DNA of 64,000 nucleotides, from positions 1 through 64,000 of the forward strand of contig NZ_WWCP01000015.1 in the NCBI RefSeq assembly GCF_009857505.1, written 5' to 3'. Every line of letters starts with the position of its first letter. Within the stretch, counting starts at the first letter, position 1. Position numbers and translations under genes: made by a program. The DNA comes from Duganella lactea. GTDB lineage: Bacteria > Pseudomonadota > Gammaproteobacteria > Burkholderiales > Burkholderiaceae_D. Below are positions 16,356-26,308 of the stretch, piece after piece. Below the pieces are notes generated by a model. The model saw only the letters and a list, made by a program, of their open reading frames with translations, made no database searches and was not told where the DNA came from.

Positions 16356-17345
16356 CTAATGCAGGCTCGGCCGTACCGCATCGAGCGCCGACTTCATCGC
16401 GCCGGCGCCCATGGCGGCGCCGAATTTCTTCAGCACGCGCTCCTGCAGCCCCTCATGCGTGGTGTAGTCGACAATATCCTCGGCCTTGACCACGTCGCGC
16501 GCCACCGAATCGACACTGCCGTAGGCGTCGGCCAGGCCGAGGTCGATCGAGCGGGCGCCGGTCCAGAACAGGCCGGAGAACATATCCGGCGTTTCTTTCA
16601 GGCGCTTGCCGCGGCCGGCGCGCACCACGTCGATGAATTGCTGGTGGATTTCATTGAGCATTTGCTGCGCGTGCAGCTTGTGTTTTTCAGTGAGCGGGCT
16701 GAACGGGTCCATGAAACCCTTGTTCTCGCCGGCGGTCAGCAGGCGGCGCTCGACGCCCAGCTTTTCCATCGCGCCGGTGAAGCCGAAGCCGTCCATCAGC
16801 ACGCCGATCGAGCCGATGATGCTGGCCTTGTTGACATAGATGCGGTCGGCGCCGGCGGCGATGTAGTAGCAGCCGGAGGCGCAAATCTCGTCCACCACCA
16901 CGTACAGCGGCTTGCCCGGATAGCCTTTGCGCAGGCGGACCATCTCGTCGACGATCATGCCGGCCTGCACCGGACTGCCGCCCGGGCTGTTAATGTGCAG
17001 CACTACCGCCACCGAGCCGCTGTCGGAAAACGCCTTGTTCAGCGCCGGAATCACCACCGCGGCAGAGCCGCTACCCTCCGACTCGATGGCGCCCTCCACT
17101 TCGATCAGCGCCGTGTGGCGGCCCAGCGTCTCGCTGTCCGAGCCGGTCCAGCTGATGTCGAAATACGCGCTCAGCGCGAACACGATCACCAGCAGCGTCA
17201 CCGCCTTGAAGAAAATACTCCAGCGGCGCGCGGCCTTCTGCTCCTTCAGCGTGGCAAACACCAGTTTTTCCAGCACAGCGCGCTCCCAGTGGGCGTCGGC
17301 CGGCTTGGCCGGCTGGGGTGGGGTCGAATCGAGGTTATCACTCAT
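16356..17345 (-). CDS. sppA: S49-family signal peptide peptidase SppA
   Basis: SppA is an inner-membrane serine protease that degrades cleaved signal peptides. The 329-residue product has one N-terminal membrane helix (about residues 45-66) and a single S49 domain. The catalytic Ser lies in ICASGCYYIAAGADRIY, followed by the conserved SIIGSIGVLMDGFGF. GDxxALIEVEG-like and LHINSPGGSPVQAG segments are also present. Its length fits the short SppA36K-like form. It is the last gene of the rluC-HAD-Rieske-sppA run. Confidence 0.92.
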   Translation of the reverse strand: MSDNLDSTPPQPAKPADAHWERAVLEKLVFATLKEQKAARRWSIFFKAVTLLVIVFALSAYFDISWTGSDSETLGRHTALIEVEGAIESEGSGSAAVVIPALNKAFSDSGSVAVVLHINSPGGSPVQAGMIVDEMVRLRKGYPGKPLYVVVDEICASGCYYIAAGADRIYVNKASIIGSIGVLMDGFGFTGAMEKLGVERRLLTAGENKGFMDPFSPLTEKHKLHAQQMLNEIHQQFIDVVRAGRGKRLKETPDMFSGLFWTGARSIDLGLADAYGSVDSVARDVVKAEDIVDYTTHEGLQERVLKKFGAAMGAGAMKSALDAVRPSLH

Positions 17346-17365
17346 GGCATGCTTCTTCTTATCAA

Positions 17366-17731
17366 TCAGGCGCGCGCGGGGCGCACATAGTCATCCGGTT
17401 GCCAGTAAATCTGCTGATCATGCTCGACCACGGTAATCGGCCGCAGCCGGCCGCCACGGCACGGCCCGCCGGCGCATTGCCCGGTCTCCGGCACGTAGAC
17501 GGCGCCATGGGTCGAACACATCAGGTACAGCTTGCTGGACTCGAAGAACTCGCCCTCGGCCCAGTCCAACTCGATCGGCACGTGGGCGCAGCGGTTCAGG
17601 TAGGCGTAGGCCTTGCCGCCGTGACGCACGACAAAGCCGGTAGCGTCGTCGCCGCCCGCCGTCAGCGGGAAGCGCACGCCCTTGCCGCCATCCTCGATGG
17701 CGTCCGAGGCGCACAGCAGAATCTCGTCCAT
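17366..17731 (-). CDS. Rieske [2Fe-2S] ferredoxin-like protein
   Basis: This 121-residue protein consists of a single Rieske domain. Both ligand motifs are present: C-x-H in RCAHVPIEL (about residues 47-55) and C-x2-H in LMCSTHGAVYVPETGQC, followed by the Pro-loop-like GGPCRGGRL. It probably transfers electrons to an oxygenase or other partner that is not encoded nearby. Its ATG directly follows the HAD gene's stop codon, so the two are translationally coupled; this arrangement next to rluC and sppA is common in Burkholderiales. The specific partner is unknown. Confidence 0.88.
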   Translation of the reverse strand: MDEILLCASDAIEDGGKGVRFPLTAGGDDATGFVVRHGGKAYAYLNRCAHVPIELDWAEGEFFESSKLYLMCSTHGAVYVPETGQCAGGPCRGGRLRPITVVEHDQQIYWQPDDYVRPARA

Positions 17732-18391
17732 TTACGCGTGCTCACTCAGCCATTGATGCAGTTCGGCCACGGTTTTGGCCGAGAACAGCGGCTGGCAGGC
17801 CCGCAGTTGCTCGACCGGATGCGCGCCGTACTCGACCGCGATACCGGCCGCGCCGGCGTTATTGGCCATTAGCAAATCATGGGTTGTGTCGCCGATCATC
17901 ACGGTACGTCGCATATCCTGGCCCAACTCCCGCGTTAGCTCCTGCAACATGGCCGGATGCGGCTTGGAGAAGGTTTCGTCGGCGCAGCGCGTGGCGTCGA
18001 ACAAGGACAGCACTTTGACATCATTCATGGCGCGGTTCAAGCCCACCCGGCCCTTGCCGGTGGCCACCGCCAGGAAATAGCCGTTGTGCGACAGGTCCTC
18101 CAGCATGTCGTGCACGCCGGGGAACAGGCTGATCTCGTGATCGCGCGACAGGAAATGGTAACGGTAGCGCTCCACCATGCGCGGATAATACGCCGGATCG
18201 ATTTCCGGCAGCACCGCCTGCATCGCCTCATGCAGGCCCAGCCCGATGACATGGGCGGCCATCTCATCGCGCGGGATCGGCAGCGACAGGTCGCGCGCGG
18301 CGGCCTGGATGCACTTGACGATGGTCGAGGTCGAATCCATCAGCGTGCCGTCCCAGTCGAAGACGATCAGATCAAATTGCTTTCTTGGCAT
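17732..18391 (-). CDS. HAD-family hydrolase, phosphoglycolate phosphatase-like
   Basis: This 219-residue HAD superfamily phosphatase has motif I in FDWDGTLMDSTS (nucleophile Asp and acid Asp), motif II in LAVATGKGRVGLN and motif III/IV around KPHPAMLQEL and VMIGDTTHDLLMANNAG. A helical cap lies between residues 20 and 85. It is closest in layout to Gph and related small phosphatases. The substrate cannot be read from sequence. It lies between rluC and the Rieske gene and is read with them. Confidence 0.88.
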   Translation of the reverse strand: MPRKQFDLIVFDWDGTLMDSTSTIVKCIQAAARDLSLPIPRDEMAAHVIGLGLHEAMQAVLPEIDPAYYPRMVERYRYHFLSRDHEISLFPGVHDMLEDLSHNGYFLAVATGKGRVGLNRAMNDVKVLSLFDATRCADETFSKPHPAMLQELTRELGQDMRRTVMIGDTTHDLLMANNAGAAGIAVEYGAHPVEQLRACQPLFSAKTVAELHQWLSEHA

Positions 18392-18400
18392 GTATTTGCG

Positions 18401-19384
18401 TTAGTTAAGAGGTTTGCCCAAGCTTACCAAGAAGCGCTCGCATTCGGCGGCCAATGGCGCGTTCAGCGTCATCTTTTTACCGGAATCCGGATGGGTGAAG
18501 GTGATCTGATGGGCGTGCAGGAACATGCGTTTCAGGGCGCCACGGGTGTCGGTGGCTTTTTGCAGCGCCTTGTTGAGTGGAAAATCGCCATATTTGTCGT
18601 CGCCCAGGATCGGAAAGCCCGACGACGACAGGTGGACGCGGATCTGGTGCGTGCGGCCGGTCTTGAGTTCGGCCTCCAGCAAGGCGTAGCCGTCGAATTT
18701 TTTCAGCAACGAAAAAATCGTGTGCGACGCCTGGCCGCCCTCGTCCGACACCGTGACGCGGCGCTCGCCGTCGGCGGTGGTGTATTTATGCAAGGCCAGC
18801 TTGATGTGCTGGCGCGTATTTTTCCAGTCGCCCGCCACCATGGTCAGGTAGCGCTTGTCGGTGTCGCCGTCGCGCATCTGCTCGTGCAGGCTGGTCAGCG
18901 CCGAGCGTTTCTTTGCCAACAACAACAGACCCGAGGTTTCACGGTCCAGCCGGTGCACCAGTTCCAGGAACTTGGCGTCCGGGCGCGACGCGCGCAACTG
19001 CTCGATGACGCCGAACGACACGCCCGAACCGCCGTGCACGGCCACACCGGCCGGCTTGTCGATCACCAGCAGGTGGCTGTCCTCGAAAATAATCTTGAAT
19101 TCGGCGGCCGGCACGTGGTTGTCCGGTTTTTCGGCCAGGCGGATCGGCGGAATCCGCACCACATCGCCTTCCACCAGACGGTACAGTTGGTCGATACGAC
19201 CTTTGTTAACGCGCACTTCACCCGAGCGCAGGATGCGATAGACGTGACTTTTCGGCACGCCTTTGCAAACACGCAACAGGTAGTTATCGATCCGTTGACC
19301 GGCTTCTTCTTCAGCAATGGTGACGAATTGGGCTTGCAGCGGGGCGGACGTTGAAGCGGGAACAACATCTTTTTGCATCTTCAT
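18401..19384 (-). CDS. rluC: 23S rRNA pseudouridine(955/2504/2580) synthase RluC
   Basis: RluC modifies 23S rRNA at positions 955, 2504 and 2580. The start at 19384 (MKMQKDVVPAS) was chosen over an upstream ATG at 19456 that adds 24 residues atypical of the family. The 327-residue product has an S4 domain (QRIDNYLLRVCKGVPKSHVYRILRSGEVRVNKGR) and the catalytic block LVHRLDRETSGLLLLAKKR with the essential Asp. It is divergent from rne, the usual arrangement in proteobacteria, and heads the rluC-HAD-Rieske-sppA group. Confidence 0.94.
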   Translation of the reverse strand: MKMQKDVVPASTSAPLQAQFVTIAEEEAGQRIDNYLLRVCKGVPKSHVYRILRSGEVRVNKGRIDQLYRLVEGDVVRIPPIRLAEKPDNHVPAAEFKIIFEDSHLLVIDKPAGVAVHGGSGVSFGVIEQLRASRPDAKFLELVHRLDRETSGLLLLAKKRSALTSLHEQMRDGDTDKRYLTMVAGDWKNTRQHIKLALHKYTTADGERRVTVSDEGGQASHTIFSLLKKFDGYALLEAELKTGRTHQIRVHLSSSGFPILGDDKYGDFPLNKALQKATDTRGALKRMFLHAHQITFTHPDSGKKMTLNAPLAAECERFLVSLGKPLN

Positions 19385-20050
19385 TTGCTCTGTCTTCCCA
19401 GAAATCTCTCTAAGTCCTTCATTTTGAATATATAATCGTTTCGCTGCGGTTCTCACTGCGGCAAGTGTAAGAATAAAAGTACATTTTACACAGGGGCGTC
19501 TCCACTGGCCTCGCCAAATTGCAAATTCAGAGGAAAAAATGTATACGCACCACCGCTGACGGAATCAAGGTTGCACCGTAGTTGTAATCGGGTGGCGACA
19601 GCGGTGCTGAAGAAGATTGATTGGATAGTAAGGATAAAGTCCGGTTCGCCAGTTCATTGGTCGGCTGACCGGTTGATGAGAAGTTGATAACGCTTGCCGT
19701 TTTCGCCAGACCCCATGCTCACTGCAAGCTCGACGGAAGGCTGACCTCAGCCGTTATCGAAGTTGCAACACTTGTAGTCAATAGCCTGGTCGAGATCTGG
19801 CCATGTAGACGCTGCTCTCCGTCTGTTCTTTTCTGCCGTCCGTTGGGGCCGCATGGAGAACTACAGATGAAGCGAGCACTCGGCATGTCGATCAACCTCA
19901 TGCGCCCAGTTGCGACCGCTCCACGCGGCCGCACAGGATGGGCATAGCCACCGCAATCATTCGGATTCTCGCGTATATCCCTGTAGCTTGCCGTACCGGA
20001 CTAAGAAACCGGACGGCATCGATGGCCCAAGGGTCGCGGAGTTTATAAAA
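19385..20050. other. Long rluC/rne intergenic region holding the rne leader
   Basis: These 666 bp separate divergent rluC and rne and contain no convincing gene. The base composition is lower in GC than the flanks. In E. coli, rne has a long 5' leader through which RNase E represses its own mRNA, and a similar leader is likely here. Several short repeated motifs such as GGTTGATGAG/AGTTGAT near 19670-19690 could form structure. A 26-codon ORF at 19867 lacks a good ribosome binding site. Confidence 0.5.
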
Positions 20051-23000
20051 ATGAAACGCATGTTGTTTAACGCTACGCAGCAAGAAGAGCTGCGCGTGGC
20101 CATTGTCGATGGTCAGAAACTGATCGATATCGACATCGAAACCGCCGGACGCGAACAGCGCAAGTCCAACATCTACAAAGGCGTGATCACCCGCATCGAA
20201 CCGTCGCTCGAAGCCTGCTTCGTCAGCTACGGCGAAGATCGCCACGGTTTCCTGCCGTTCAAGGAAGTCGCCCGCACTTACTTCCGTGAAGGCGTCGATG
20301 TACGCAACGCCACCATCAAGGATGCGCTGCGCGAGGGCCAGGAAATCATGGTCCAGGTGGAAAAAGAAGAACGCGGCAACAAGGGCGCCGCCCTGACCTC
20401 CTTCGTCTCGCTGGCCGGCCGTTACCTGGTGCTGATGCCGAACAACCCGCGCGGTGGTGGTGTTTCCCGCCGTGTCGAGGGGGAAGAGCGGCAGGAACTG
20501 CGCGAAACCATGGACAAGCTCGACCTGCCGCCCGGCATGTCGGTGATCGCCCGCACCGCCGGCATCGGCCGCAACGTCGATGAACTGCAGTGGGACTTGA
20601 ACTACCTGATGCAACTGTGGCGCGCCATCGAGGGCGCCGGCAAGTCGGCCGCGGGCGCGTTCCTGATCTACCAGGAATCGTCGCTGGTGATCCGTGCGAT
20701 CCGCGACTACTTCCAGCCCGACATCGGCGAGATCCTGATCGACACCGACGATATCTACGAGCAGGCGCACCAGTTCATGAGCCACGTGATGCCCGACATG
20801 GTGCACCGTGTAAAACGCTACAGCGACGACGTGCCGCTGTTCTCGCGTTTCCAGATCGAACACCAGATCGAAACCGCCTACAGCCGCACCGTGCCGCTGC
20901 CATCGGGCGGCGCCATCGTCATCGACCACACCGAGGCGCTGGTGTCGGTCGACGTCAACTCGGCCCGCGCCACCCGCGGTTCCGACATTGAAACCACCGC
21001 CTTCAACACCAACTGCGAAGCGGCCGAAGAAGTCGCCCGCCAGTTGCGCCTGCGCGACCTGGGCGGCCTGATCGTGATCGACTTCATCGACATGGAAGTG
21101 GCCAAGAACCAGCGCGAAGTCGAACAGCGCCTGAAAGACGCGCTGCACCACGACCGCGCCCGCGTTCAGATGGGCAAGATTTCCCGCTTCGGCCTGATGG
21201 AACTGTCGCGCCAGCGCCTGCGTCCGTCGCTGTCGGAAGGCTCGCACGTGACCTGCCCGCGCTGCTCCGGCACCGGCCACATCCGCGACACCGAATCGTC
21301 GGCGCTGCAGGTCCTGCGCATCATCCAGGAAGAGGCGATGAAGGAAAACTCGGCCACCATCCACGTGCAAGTGCCGGTGGACGTGGCCGCTTTCCTGCTC
21401 AACGAGAAGCGCGGCGAAGTGCTGAAGATCGAAACCCGCCATCGCATCACCGTCATCCTGGTGCCGAACAAGCACCTGGAAACCCCGCACTACAAGCTGG
21501 AACGCATCAAGCACGACGATCCGCGCCTGGAAGACAGCGCCGCCAGCTACTCGCTGGTCGAACAGGCCGAAACCGACATGGCCTACAGCAAGCGCCAGAA
21601 GGAAGAAGCCAAGCCGCGCCAGGAAGCCATGGTCAAGACCATCACCCCGGACCAGCCGGCGCCGCTGGTCGAGCGCAAGCCGACCGAGACCGTCATCAAG
21701 CCAGCCCCGGCCCCAGCGCCGACGCCGGCACCGCAAGGCTTCTTCGCCAAGCTGATCGGCTTCTTCACCGGCGCGCCGGCCGCGCCAGCCCTGCCGCAGC
21801 AGCCAACCATCGTGGTCAAGGCGCCGGCCAACGGCGAGCGCGGCGCTGACCGCAACGCCCGTGGCCCACGCGGCCGCGGCCGCAACGGCAAAGGTGGCCG
21901 TAACGAGCGCGACGAGAAGGAAGCCGGCGCGCCACGCACCGCCGCCGCCCAGGAAGAAGGCAAGGCAGCGGACGCCAATGGCCGTCCGCCACGTCCGCCG
22001 CGCCCACCACGTGAGCCGCGCGAAGGCCGCGAACCACGCGAGGGCCGTGAGCCACGCGAGCCGCGTGAACCGGCCGCTGAAGGCCAGGGCCGCGAGCGGG
22101 CCGAGCGTCCAGAACGTCCAGAGCGCGGCGAGCGTCCACCACGTCAGCCACGCGAACCGCGCGGCGACAAGGCGCCAGTCGAAGCCAAAGTGGAAGAGCT
22201 GGCACTGAACGCCGCCGTGGCAGCGACCGGTCCGGTAGCCGACGCCGCCACCAGCATTCTGAAATCGGCGCCGAACGCCGGTCCGGAAGGTGACGAAAAC
22301 GACGTGGCAGGCGAAGGCGATGAGCCACGCCGTCGCCGTCGTCGCGGTGGCCGCAACCGCAATCGCCGCGAACGCGAAGGTGTGGAAGGCGTGGAAGGCC
22401 AGGAAGCGGCCGACGGCGAAGCCGGCGAGCAAGCTGAGTTGAGCTTTGCGCCAGCCGCAGTGGTTGCCGCACCGGCCGTGGAAGCTGCCGAAGCCGTAAC
22501 CGCCGCGCCGGAAGTGACCGCCGCCGCTCCAACTGAGGCGCCTGCCGCACCGGCCGCCGCAGAGCCGGTCGCCGAGACGGTTTCCGCCCCGGTCGCTGAA
22601 GTTGCCACCGAGGTTGCCGCTGTCGAGCCGGTCGTCGCCGCTGAACCAGTGGTCGTCGCGCCGGTCGCTGCCGAGCCGGTTGCTGCCGAGCCGGTCGTCG
22701 TCGCCGAACCAGTCGTCGCTGAGCCAGTCGTCGCTGAGCCAGTAGCTGCCGAACCGGTTGCCGCCCCAGTGGAAGCCGCTCCGGTCGCCGAGCCAGTGGT
22801 TGCCGCAACGCCTGTGGAAGCCGCGCCAGTCGCCGCCGAGCCGGTCGCCGTGCCGGTGGTGGACGTCCCTGCGCCGGTTGCCGCTGCACCTGCACCTGCC
22901 CCTGCGCCAGCGCCAGCCCCAGCGGCGTCGGTCGACCTGCAATCGGTGCTCGGCTCCGCCGGCCTGACGCTGGCCGCGACCGATCCGGCCAAGCTGCGCG

Positions 23001-23113
23001 CCGCCCAGGAAGCCGCGGCGCAGATCGCGCCACCGGTCCGCGTGCCACGCGAGCGCAAGCCGCTGCCGCCGCAGAACGACGAGCCACTGATCCAGGTCGA
23101 TACCCGCCGTTAA
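20051..23113 (+). CDS. rne: Ribonuclease E
   Basis: Ribonuclease E is an essential endoribonuclease for mRNA decay and rRNA/tRNA processing and the scaffold of the degradosome. The start at 20051 gives the family N-terminus [20 protein letters not shown]; the reading frame extends 47 codons upstream without similarity. The 1020-residue product has the S1 domain (about residues 37-120), the RNase H-like and DNase I-like catalytic parts ([14 protein letters not shown] and [12 protein letters not shown] carry the metal-binding Asp residues) and the Zn-link CPRCSGTG near residue 405. The C-terminal half is disordered, with Arg/Pro-rich RNA-binding stretches and an AEPV repeat region, and ends with a short conserved tail [17 protein letters not shown]. 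A terminator follows. Confidence 0.97.
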   Translation: MKRMLFNATQQEELRVAIVDGQKLIDIDIETAGREQRKSNIYKGVITRIEPSLEACFVSYGEDRHGFLPFKEVARTYFREGVDVRNATIKDALREGQEIMVQVEKEERGNKGAALTSFVSLAGRYLVLMPNNPRGGGVSRRVEGEERQELRETMDKLDLPPGMSVIARTAGIGRNVDELQWDLNYLMQLWRAIEGAGKSAAGAFLIYQESSLVIRAIRDYFQPDIGEILIDTDDIYEQAHQFMSHVMPDMVHRVKRYSDDVPLFSRFQIEHQIETAYSRTVPLPSGGAIVIDHTEALVSVDVNSARATRGSDIETTAFNTNCEAAEEVARQLRLRDLGGLIVIDFIDMEVAKNQREVEQRLKDALHHDRARVQMGKISRFGLMELSRQRLRPSLSEGSHVTCPRCSGTGHIRDTESSALQVLRIIQEEAMKENSATIHVQVPVDVAAFLLNEKRGEVLKIETRHRITVILVPNKHLETPHYKLERIKHDDPRLEDSAASYSLVEQAETDMAYSKRQKEEAKPRQEAMVKTITPDQPAPLVERKPTETVIKPAPAPAPTPAPQGFFAKLIGFFTGAPAAPALPQQPTIVVKAPANGERGADRNARGPRGRGRNGKGGRNERDEKEAGAPRTAAAQEEGKAADANGRPPRPPRPPREPREGREPREGREPREPREPAAEGQGRERAERPERPERGERPPRQPREPRGDKAPVEAKVEELALNAAVAATGPVADAATSILKSAPNAGPEGDENDVAGEGDEPRRRRRRGGRNRNRREREGVEGVEGQEAADGEAGEQAELSFAPAAVVAAPAVEAAEAVTAAPEVTAAAPTEAPAAPAAAEPVAETVSAPVAEVATEVAAVEPVVAAEPVVVAPVAAEPVAAEPVVVAEPVVAEPVVAEPVAAEPVAAPVEAAPVAEPVVAATPVEAAPVAAEPVAVPVVDVPAPVAAAPAPAPAPAPAPAASVDLQSVLGSAGLTLAATDPAKLRAAQEAAAQIAPPVRVPRERKPLPPQNDEPLIQVDTRR
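22622..22860 (+). repeat. AEPV-type degenerate coding repeats in the RNase E tail
   Basis: This part of rne encodes tandem variants of Ala-Glu-Pro-Val-Val/Ala built from GCCGAGCCGGTCG-like units. It is low-complexity sequence within the disordered C-terminal half and is prone to copy-number change. Confidence 0.75.
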
Positions 23114-23128
23114 TCGGGCCGGCTCAGT

Positions 23129-23160
23129 AAAAAAGGGAAGCGTCATGCTTCCCTTTTTTT
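23129..23160 (+). terminator. Intrinsic terminator after rne
   Basis: The stem GGGAAGC/GCTTCCC with loop GTCAT is flanked by an A run upstream and seven Ts downstream. It could work in both directions; rne ends 16 bp before it. Confidence 0.9.
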
Positions 23161-23282
23161 ATGTGCGCGACAACCGGCCTTTCCCTCCGTCAAGGACGTA
23201 AAATCAGCGCTCGTGGTATCGTAGCTGGTTGGCCGCGCGAGGACGCGTCCACGTTTTCAAAAACAGCAAGATTGCAATACCC

Positions 23283-24392
23283 ATGGCAGAAAAAATCATC
23301 ATGATGGCCGAGCGGCGTGGCGACGTGCCGGTCATCCCCACCACGCTCGAAACACCCACCGGCCTGCTGAGCGATCAGCTGGCGCGGCCGCTGCACGATC
23401 TGCGCATATCCGTCACCGACCGCTGTAACTTCCGCTGCGTGTACTGCATGCCGAAAGCGGTGTTCGACAACGACTACCCATACCTGCCGCACACCGCGCT
23501 GCTGTCGTTTGAAGAGATTACCCGCGTCGCCCGGCTGTTCATCGCGCACGGCGTCGAGAAAATCCGCCTGACCGGCGGCGAGCCGCTGCTGCGCAAGCAC
23601 ATCGAGCGCCTGGTGGGCATGCTGGCCGAACTCAAGACCGTCAGCGGCAAACCGCTGGACCTGACCCTGACCACCAACGCCTCCCTGCTGGCGCGCAAAG
23701 CGCAGTCGCTGAAAGACGCCGGCCTGCAACGCGTCACGGTATCGCTGGACGCGCTGGACAACGCCACCTTCCAACGCATGAACGACGTCGATTTCTCGGT
23801 GGACGACGTATTGAAGGGCATCGACGCCGCCCACCAGGCGGGCCTGGGCCCGATCAAGATCAACATGGTGGTCAAGGGCGGCATGAACGACCAGCAGATC
23901 CTGCCGATGGCGCGCCATTTCCGTGGCTCGCCCTACATCCTGCGCTTCATCGAATACATGGACGTCGGCGCATCCAACGGCTGGAAAATGGACGAAGTGA
24001 TTCCATCGGCCGAAGTGGTGCGCCGCATCGGCGCCGAGCTGCCGCTGGAACCGGTGTCCGCCAACTACGCCGGCGAGACGGCGGCGCGCTGGCGCTATAC
24101 CGACGGCAGCGGCGAAATCGGCGTGATTTCCAGCGTCTCCCAAGCGTTTTGCGCCGACTGCACTCGCGCGCGGCTGTCGACTGAGGGTAAACTGTACACC
24201 TGTCTGTTCGCCACCAGCGGCCACGATCTGCGCGCGCTGCTGCGCGAAGGACGCAGCGACACCGAAATCAGCACCGCGCTGGCGCATCTGTGGCGCGCGC
24301 GCGGCGACCGCTACTCGGCGCTGCGCACCAGCCAGACAGCGGCGCTGCGACGCGGCGCGAACAAAGTGGAAATGTCTTACATCGGGGGGTAG
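23283..24392 (+). CDS. moaA: GTP 3',8-cyclase MoaA
   Basis: MoaA is the radical-SAM enzyme that, with MoaC, converts GTP to cyclic pyranopterin monophosphate in molybdenum cofactor synthesis. The start at 23283 ([13 protein letters not shown]) was preferred over an upstream TTG/ATG extension. The 369-residue product has the N-terminal cluster motif C-x3-C-x2-C in [26 protein letters not shown] for SAM binding, the C-terminal cluster motif [19 protein letters not shown], and the conserved C-terminal Gly-Gly. It is followed two bases later by the MobA-MoeA fusion. Confidence 0.96.
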   Translation: MAEKIIMMAERRGDVPVIPTTLETPTGLLSDQLARPLHDLRISVTDRCNFRCVYCMPKAVFDNDYPYLPHTALLSFEEITRVARLFIAHGVEKIRLTGGEPLLRKHIERLVGMLAELKTVSGKPLDLTLTTNASLLARKAQSLKDAGLQRVTVSLDALDNATFQRMNDVDFSVDDVLKGIDAAHQAGLGPIKINMVVKGGMNDQQILPMARHFRGSPYILRFIEYMDVGASNGWKMDEVIPSAEVVRRIGAELPLEPVSANYAGETAARWRYTDGSGEIGVISSVSQAFCADCTRARLSTEGKLYTCLFATSGHDLRALLREGRSDTEISTALAHLWRARGDRYSALRTSQTAALRRGANKVEMSYIGG

Positions 24393-24394
24393 TT

Positions 24395-26308
24395 TTGTCT
24401 TTGAAGAGCAAGGTCACCGGATTGATCCTGGCGGGCGGCCGCGGCACCCGCATGGGCCGCGTCGATAAAGGGTTGCAGCCGTTTCGCGGTTCGACGCTGG
24501 TGGCGCATGTGCTGGCGCGCTTGGCGCCGCAGGTGTCGTCGCTGGCGGTCAACGCCAACCGCAACCTGCCGCAGTATCAGGCGGTGGCCGGCGAGTCGCC
24601 GGTGCTGCCGGATTATCTGGATGGTTTTGCCGGGCCGCTGGCCGGCTTGCAGGTGGGCTTGCAGTTCTGCCCCACCGCGCTGCTGCTGACGGTGCCGTGC
24701 GATTCGCCGTTCTTCCCGCTGGACATGGCCGAGCGCCTGCACGCGGCGATGGAAGCCGAAAGCGCCGACCTGGCGATGGCCGTGACCATGGAGCGCGATC
24801 CGGAACAGCCGGACGCCGCGCCGTTCCGCCAGCCGCACCCCGTCTTCAGCCTGGTGAAGACCAGCGTGCTGCCGCAACTGGAAGCCTATCTGGACACCGG
24901 CGCGCGGCGCATGGAAGGTTTCTACAAATCGCTGCGCGTGGCCGAAGTGCTGTTCGACGACAGCGCTGCCTTCGGCAACATCAACACCCTCGAAGACCTG
25001 CAGCAGCACGAACGCGCCGCCGCCACGGCACCAGCGCCGGCACCGGTGCCGGCCCGCGCGCATGACAGCGATCCAACGGCGCTGGCGGTCGGGGAAGCGC
25101 GGCGCCTGATCTGCGCGCGCGTCACGCCGGTCGAGGCGACCGAGAAGCTGTCCCTGCTCAACGCGCTTGACCGCGTGCTGGCCGAAGACATCATCTCACC
25201 GATCAACGTCCCTGCCTACGACAACTCGGCGATGGACGGCTACGCCCTGCGCGGCGCCGACCTGCCGGCCGAAGGCGCAAGCGCCACTTTCAAGACCATC
25301 GGCATCGCCTACGCCGGCCATCCGTTCACGCAAGCGCCGCAAGCCGGCGAATGCGTGCGCATCATGACTGGCGCCGCCATCCCGCCAGGCTGCGACAGCG
25401 TGCTGCCGCAGGAGCTGGCCACGAGCATCGACGGCGACCAAATCACCATCGCCCACAACGCCATCCGCGCCGGCGCCAACCTGCGGCGCGCCGGCGAAGA
25501 TTTGCGGGCCGGCGGCATCGCCATCGCCCAAGGCAAACTGCTGCGCCCCGCGGACCTGGGCCTGGTCGCCTCCCTCGGCATTGGCGAGGTGACGGTCAGG
25601 CGCAAGCTGAAGGTCGCCTTCTTCTCCACCGGCGATGAACTGCGCTCGCTCGGTGAACCGCTGGAAGACGGCTGCGTCTACGACAGCAACCGCTACACCC
25701 TGTTCGGCATGCTGCAACGCCTCGGCTGCGACGTGATCGACATGGGCGTCGTCCGCGACGACCCGCAAGCGCTGGAGGCCGCGCTGCGCATGGCGGCCAA
25801 GCAGGCGGACGCCATCATCACCTCCGGCGGCGTGTCCGAAGGCGCGGCCGATTACACGCGCGACATCATGGCCCTGCTGGGCGACGTCGCCTTCTGGAAG
25901 CTGGCGATGCGCCCCGGTCGTCCACTGGCCTTCGGCAAAGTGCAAACAGCGCAGGACAGCGCCTGGCTCTTCGGCCTGCCCGGCAATCCGGTCGCCGTCA
26001 TGGTTTCGTTTTACCTGTTCGCCCGCCCCGCCCTGCTGCGCATGATGGGCACGGACAGCACACTGCCCACCATGCAGGCGCGCGCCACGCAGGCCATCCG
26101 CAAGCGCCCCGGCCGCACCGAGTACCAGCGCGGCATCGTCAGCACGGCGGAAGACGGCACGCCGCAAGTGCGCCTGACCGGCGCCCAGGGCTCCGGCATC
26201 CTCAGCTCCATGACCGAGGCAAACTGCATCGTCGTGCTGCACCACGACCAGGCCGGCGTCGCCGCCGGCCAGATGGTCGACGTCATGCTGTTCGACGGGC
26301 TTGTGTAG
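24395..26308 (+). CDS. MobA-MoeA fusion: Moco guanylyltransferase/molybdenumtransferase
   Basis: One 637-residue frame joins two molybdenum cofactor enzymes that are normally separate. Residues 1-205 are MobA, which adds GMP to the cofactor: LILAGGRGTRMGRVDKGLQ, DYLDGFAGPLAGL and the metal site VPCDSPF are present. Residues 206-227 form an Ala/Pro linker (AAATAPAPAPVPARA). Residues 228-637 are MoeA, which inserts molybdate into adenylated molybdopterin: PAYDNSAMDGYA, RIMTGAAIPPG, FSTGDEL, TSGGVSEG and GLPGNPVAV are intact. The TTG start at 24395 has a GGGGGG ribosome binding site; no Met or stop separates the domains. It sits two bases after moaA, and its end overlaps the convergent MFS gene by 26 bp. 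Confidence 0.92.
   Translation: MSLKSKVTGLILAGGRGTRMGRVDKGLQPFRGSTLVAHVLARLAPQVSSLAVNANRNLPQYQAVAGESPVLPDYLDGFAGPLAGLQVGLQFCPTALLLTVPCDSPFFPLDMAERLHAAMEAESADLAMAVTMERDPEQPDAAPFRQPHPVFSLVKTSVLPQLEAYLDTGARRMEGFYKSLRVAEVLFDDSAAFGNINTLEDLQQHERAAATAPAPAPVPARAHDSDPTALAVGEARRLICARVTPVEATEKLSLLNALDRVLAEDIISPINVPAYDNSAMDGYALRGADLPAEGASATFKTIGIAYAGHPFTQAPQAGECVRIMTGAAIPPGCDSVLPQELATSIDGDQITIAHNAIRAGANLRRAGEDLRAGGIAIAQGKLLRPADLGLVASLGIGEVTVRRKLKVAFFSTGDELRSLGEPLEDGCVYDSNRYTLFGMLQRLGCDVIDMGVVRDDPQALEAALRMAAKQADAIITSGGVSEGAADYTRDIMALLGDVAFWKLAMRPGRPLAFGKVQTAQDSAWLFGLPGNPVAVMVSFYLFARPALLRMMGTDSTLPTMQARATQAIRKRPGRTEYQRGIVSTAEDGTPQVRLTGAQGSGILSSMTEANCIVVLHHDQAGVAAGQMVDVMLFDGLV

Noticed and set aside
19867..19947. 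26-codon ORF in the rne leader as a leader peptide
   Set aside because: No good ribosome binding site, no regulatory codon run, and no attenuator-like hairpin after it.
22022..22150. Arg/Glu/Pro-rich repeated codons in rne as a CRISPR-like array
   Set aside because: The repeats are short, in frame and degenerate, encoding the RNA-binding tail of RNase E; no unique spacers.
19898..23146. 1082-codon minus-strand open frame covering the whole of rne
   Set aside because: It is a shadow of a GC-rich gene: its product is low-complexity and has no family resemblance, while the plus strand encodes intact RNase E.
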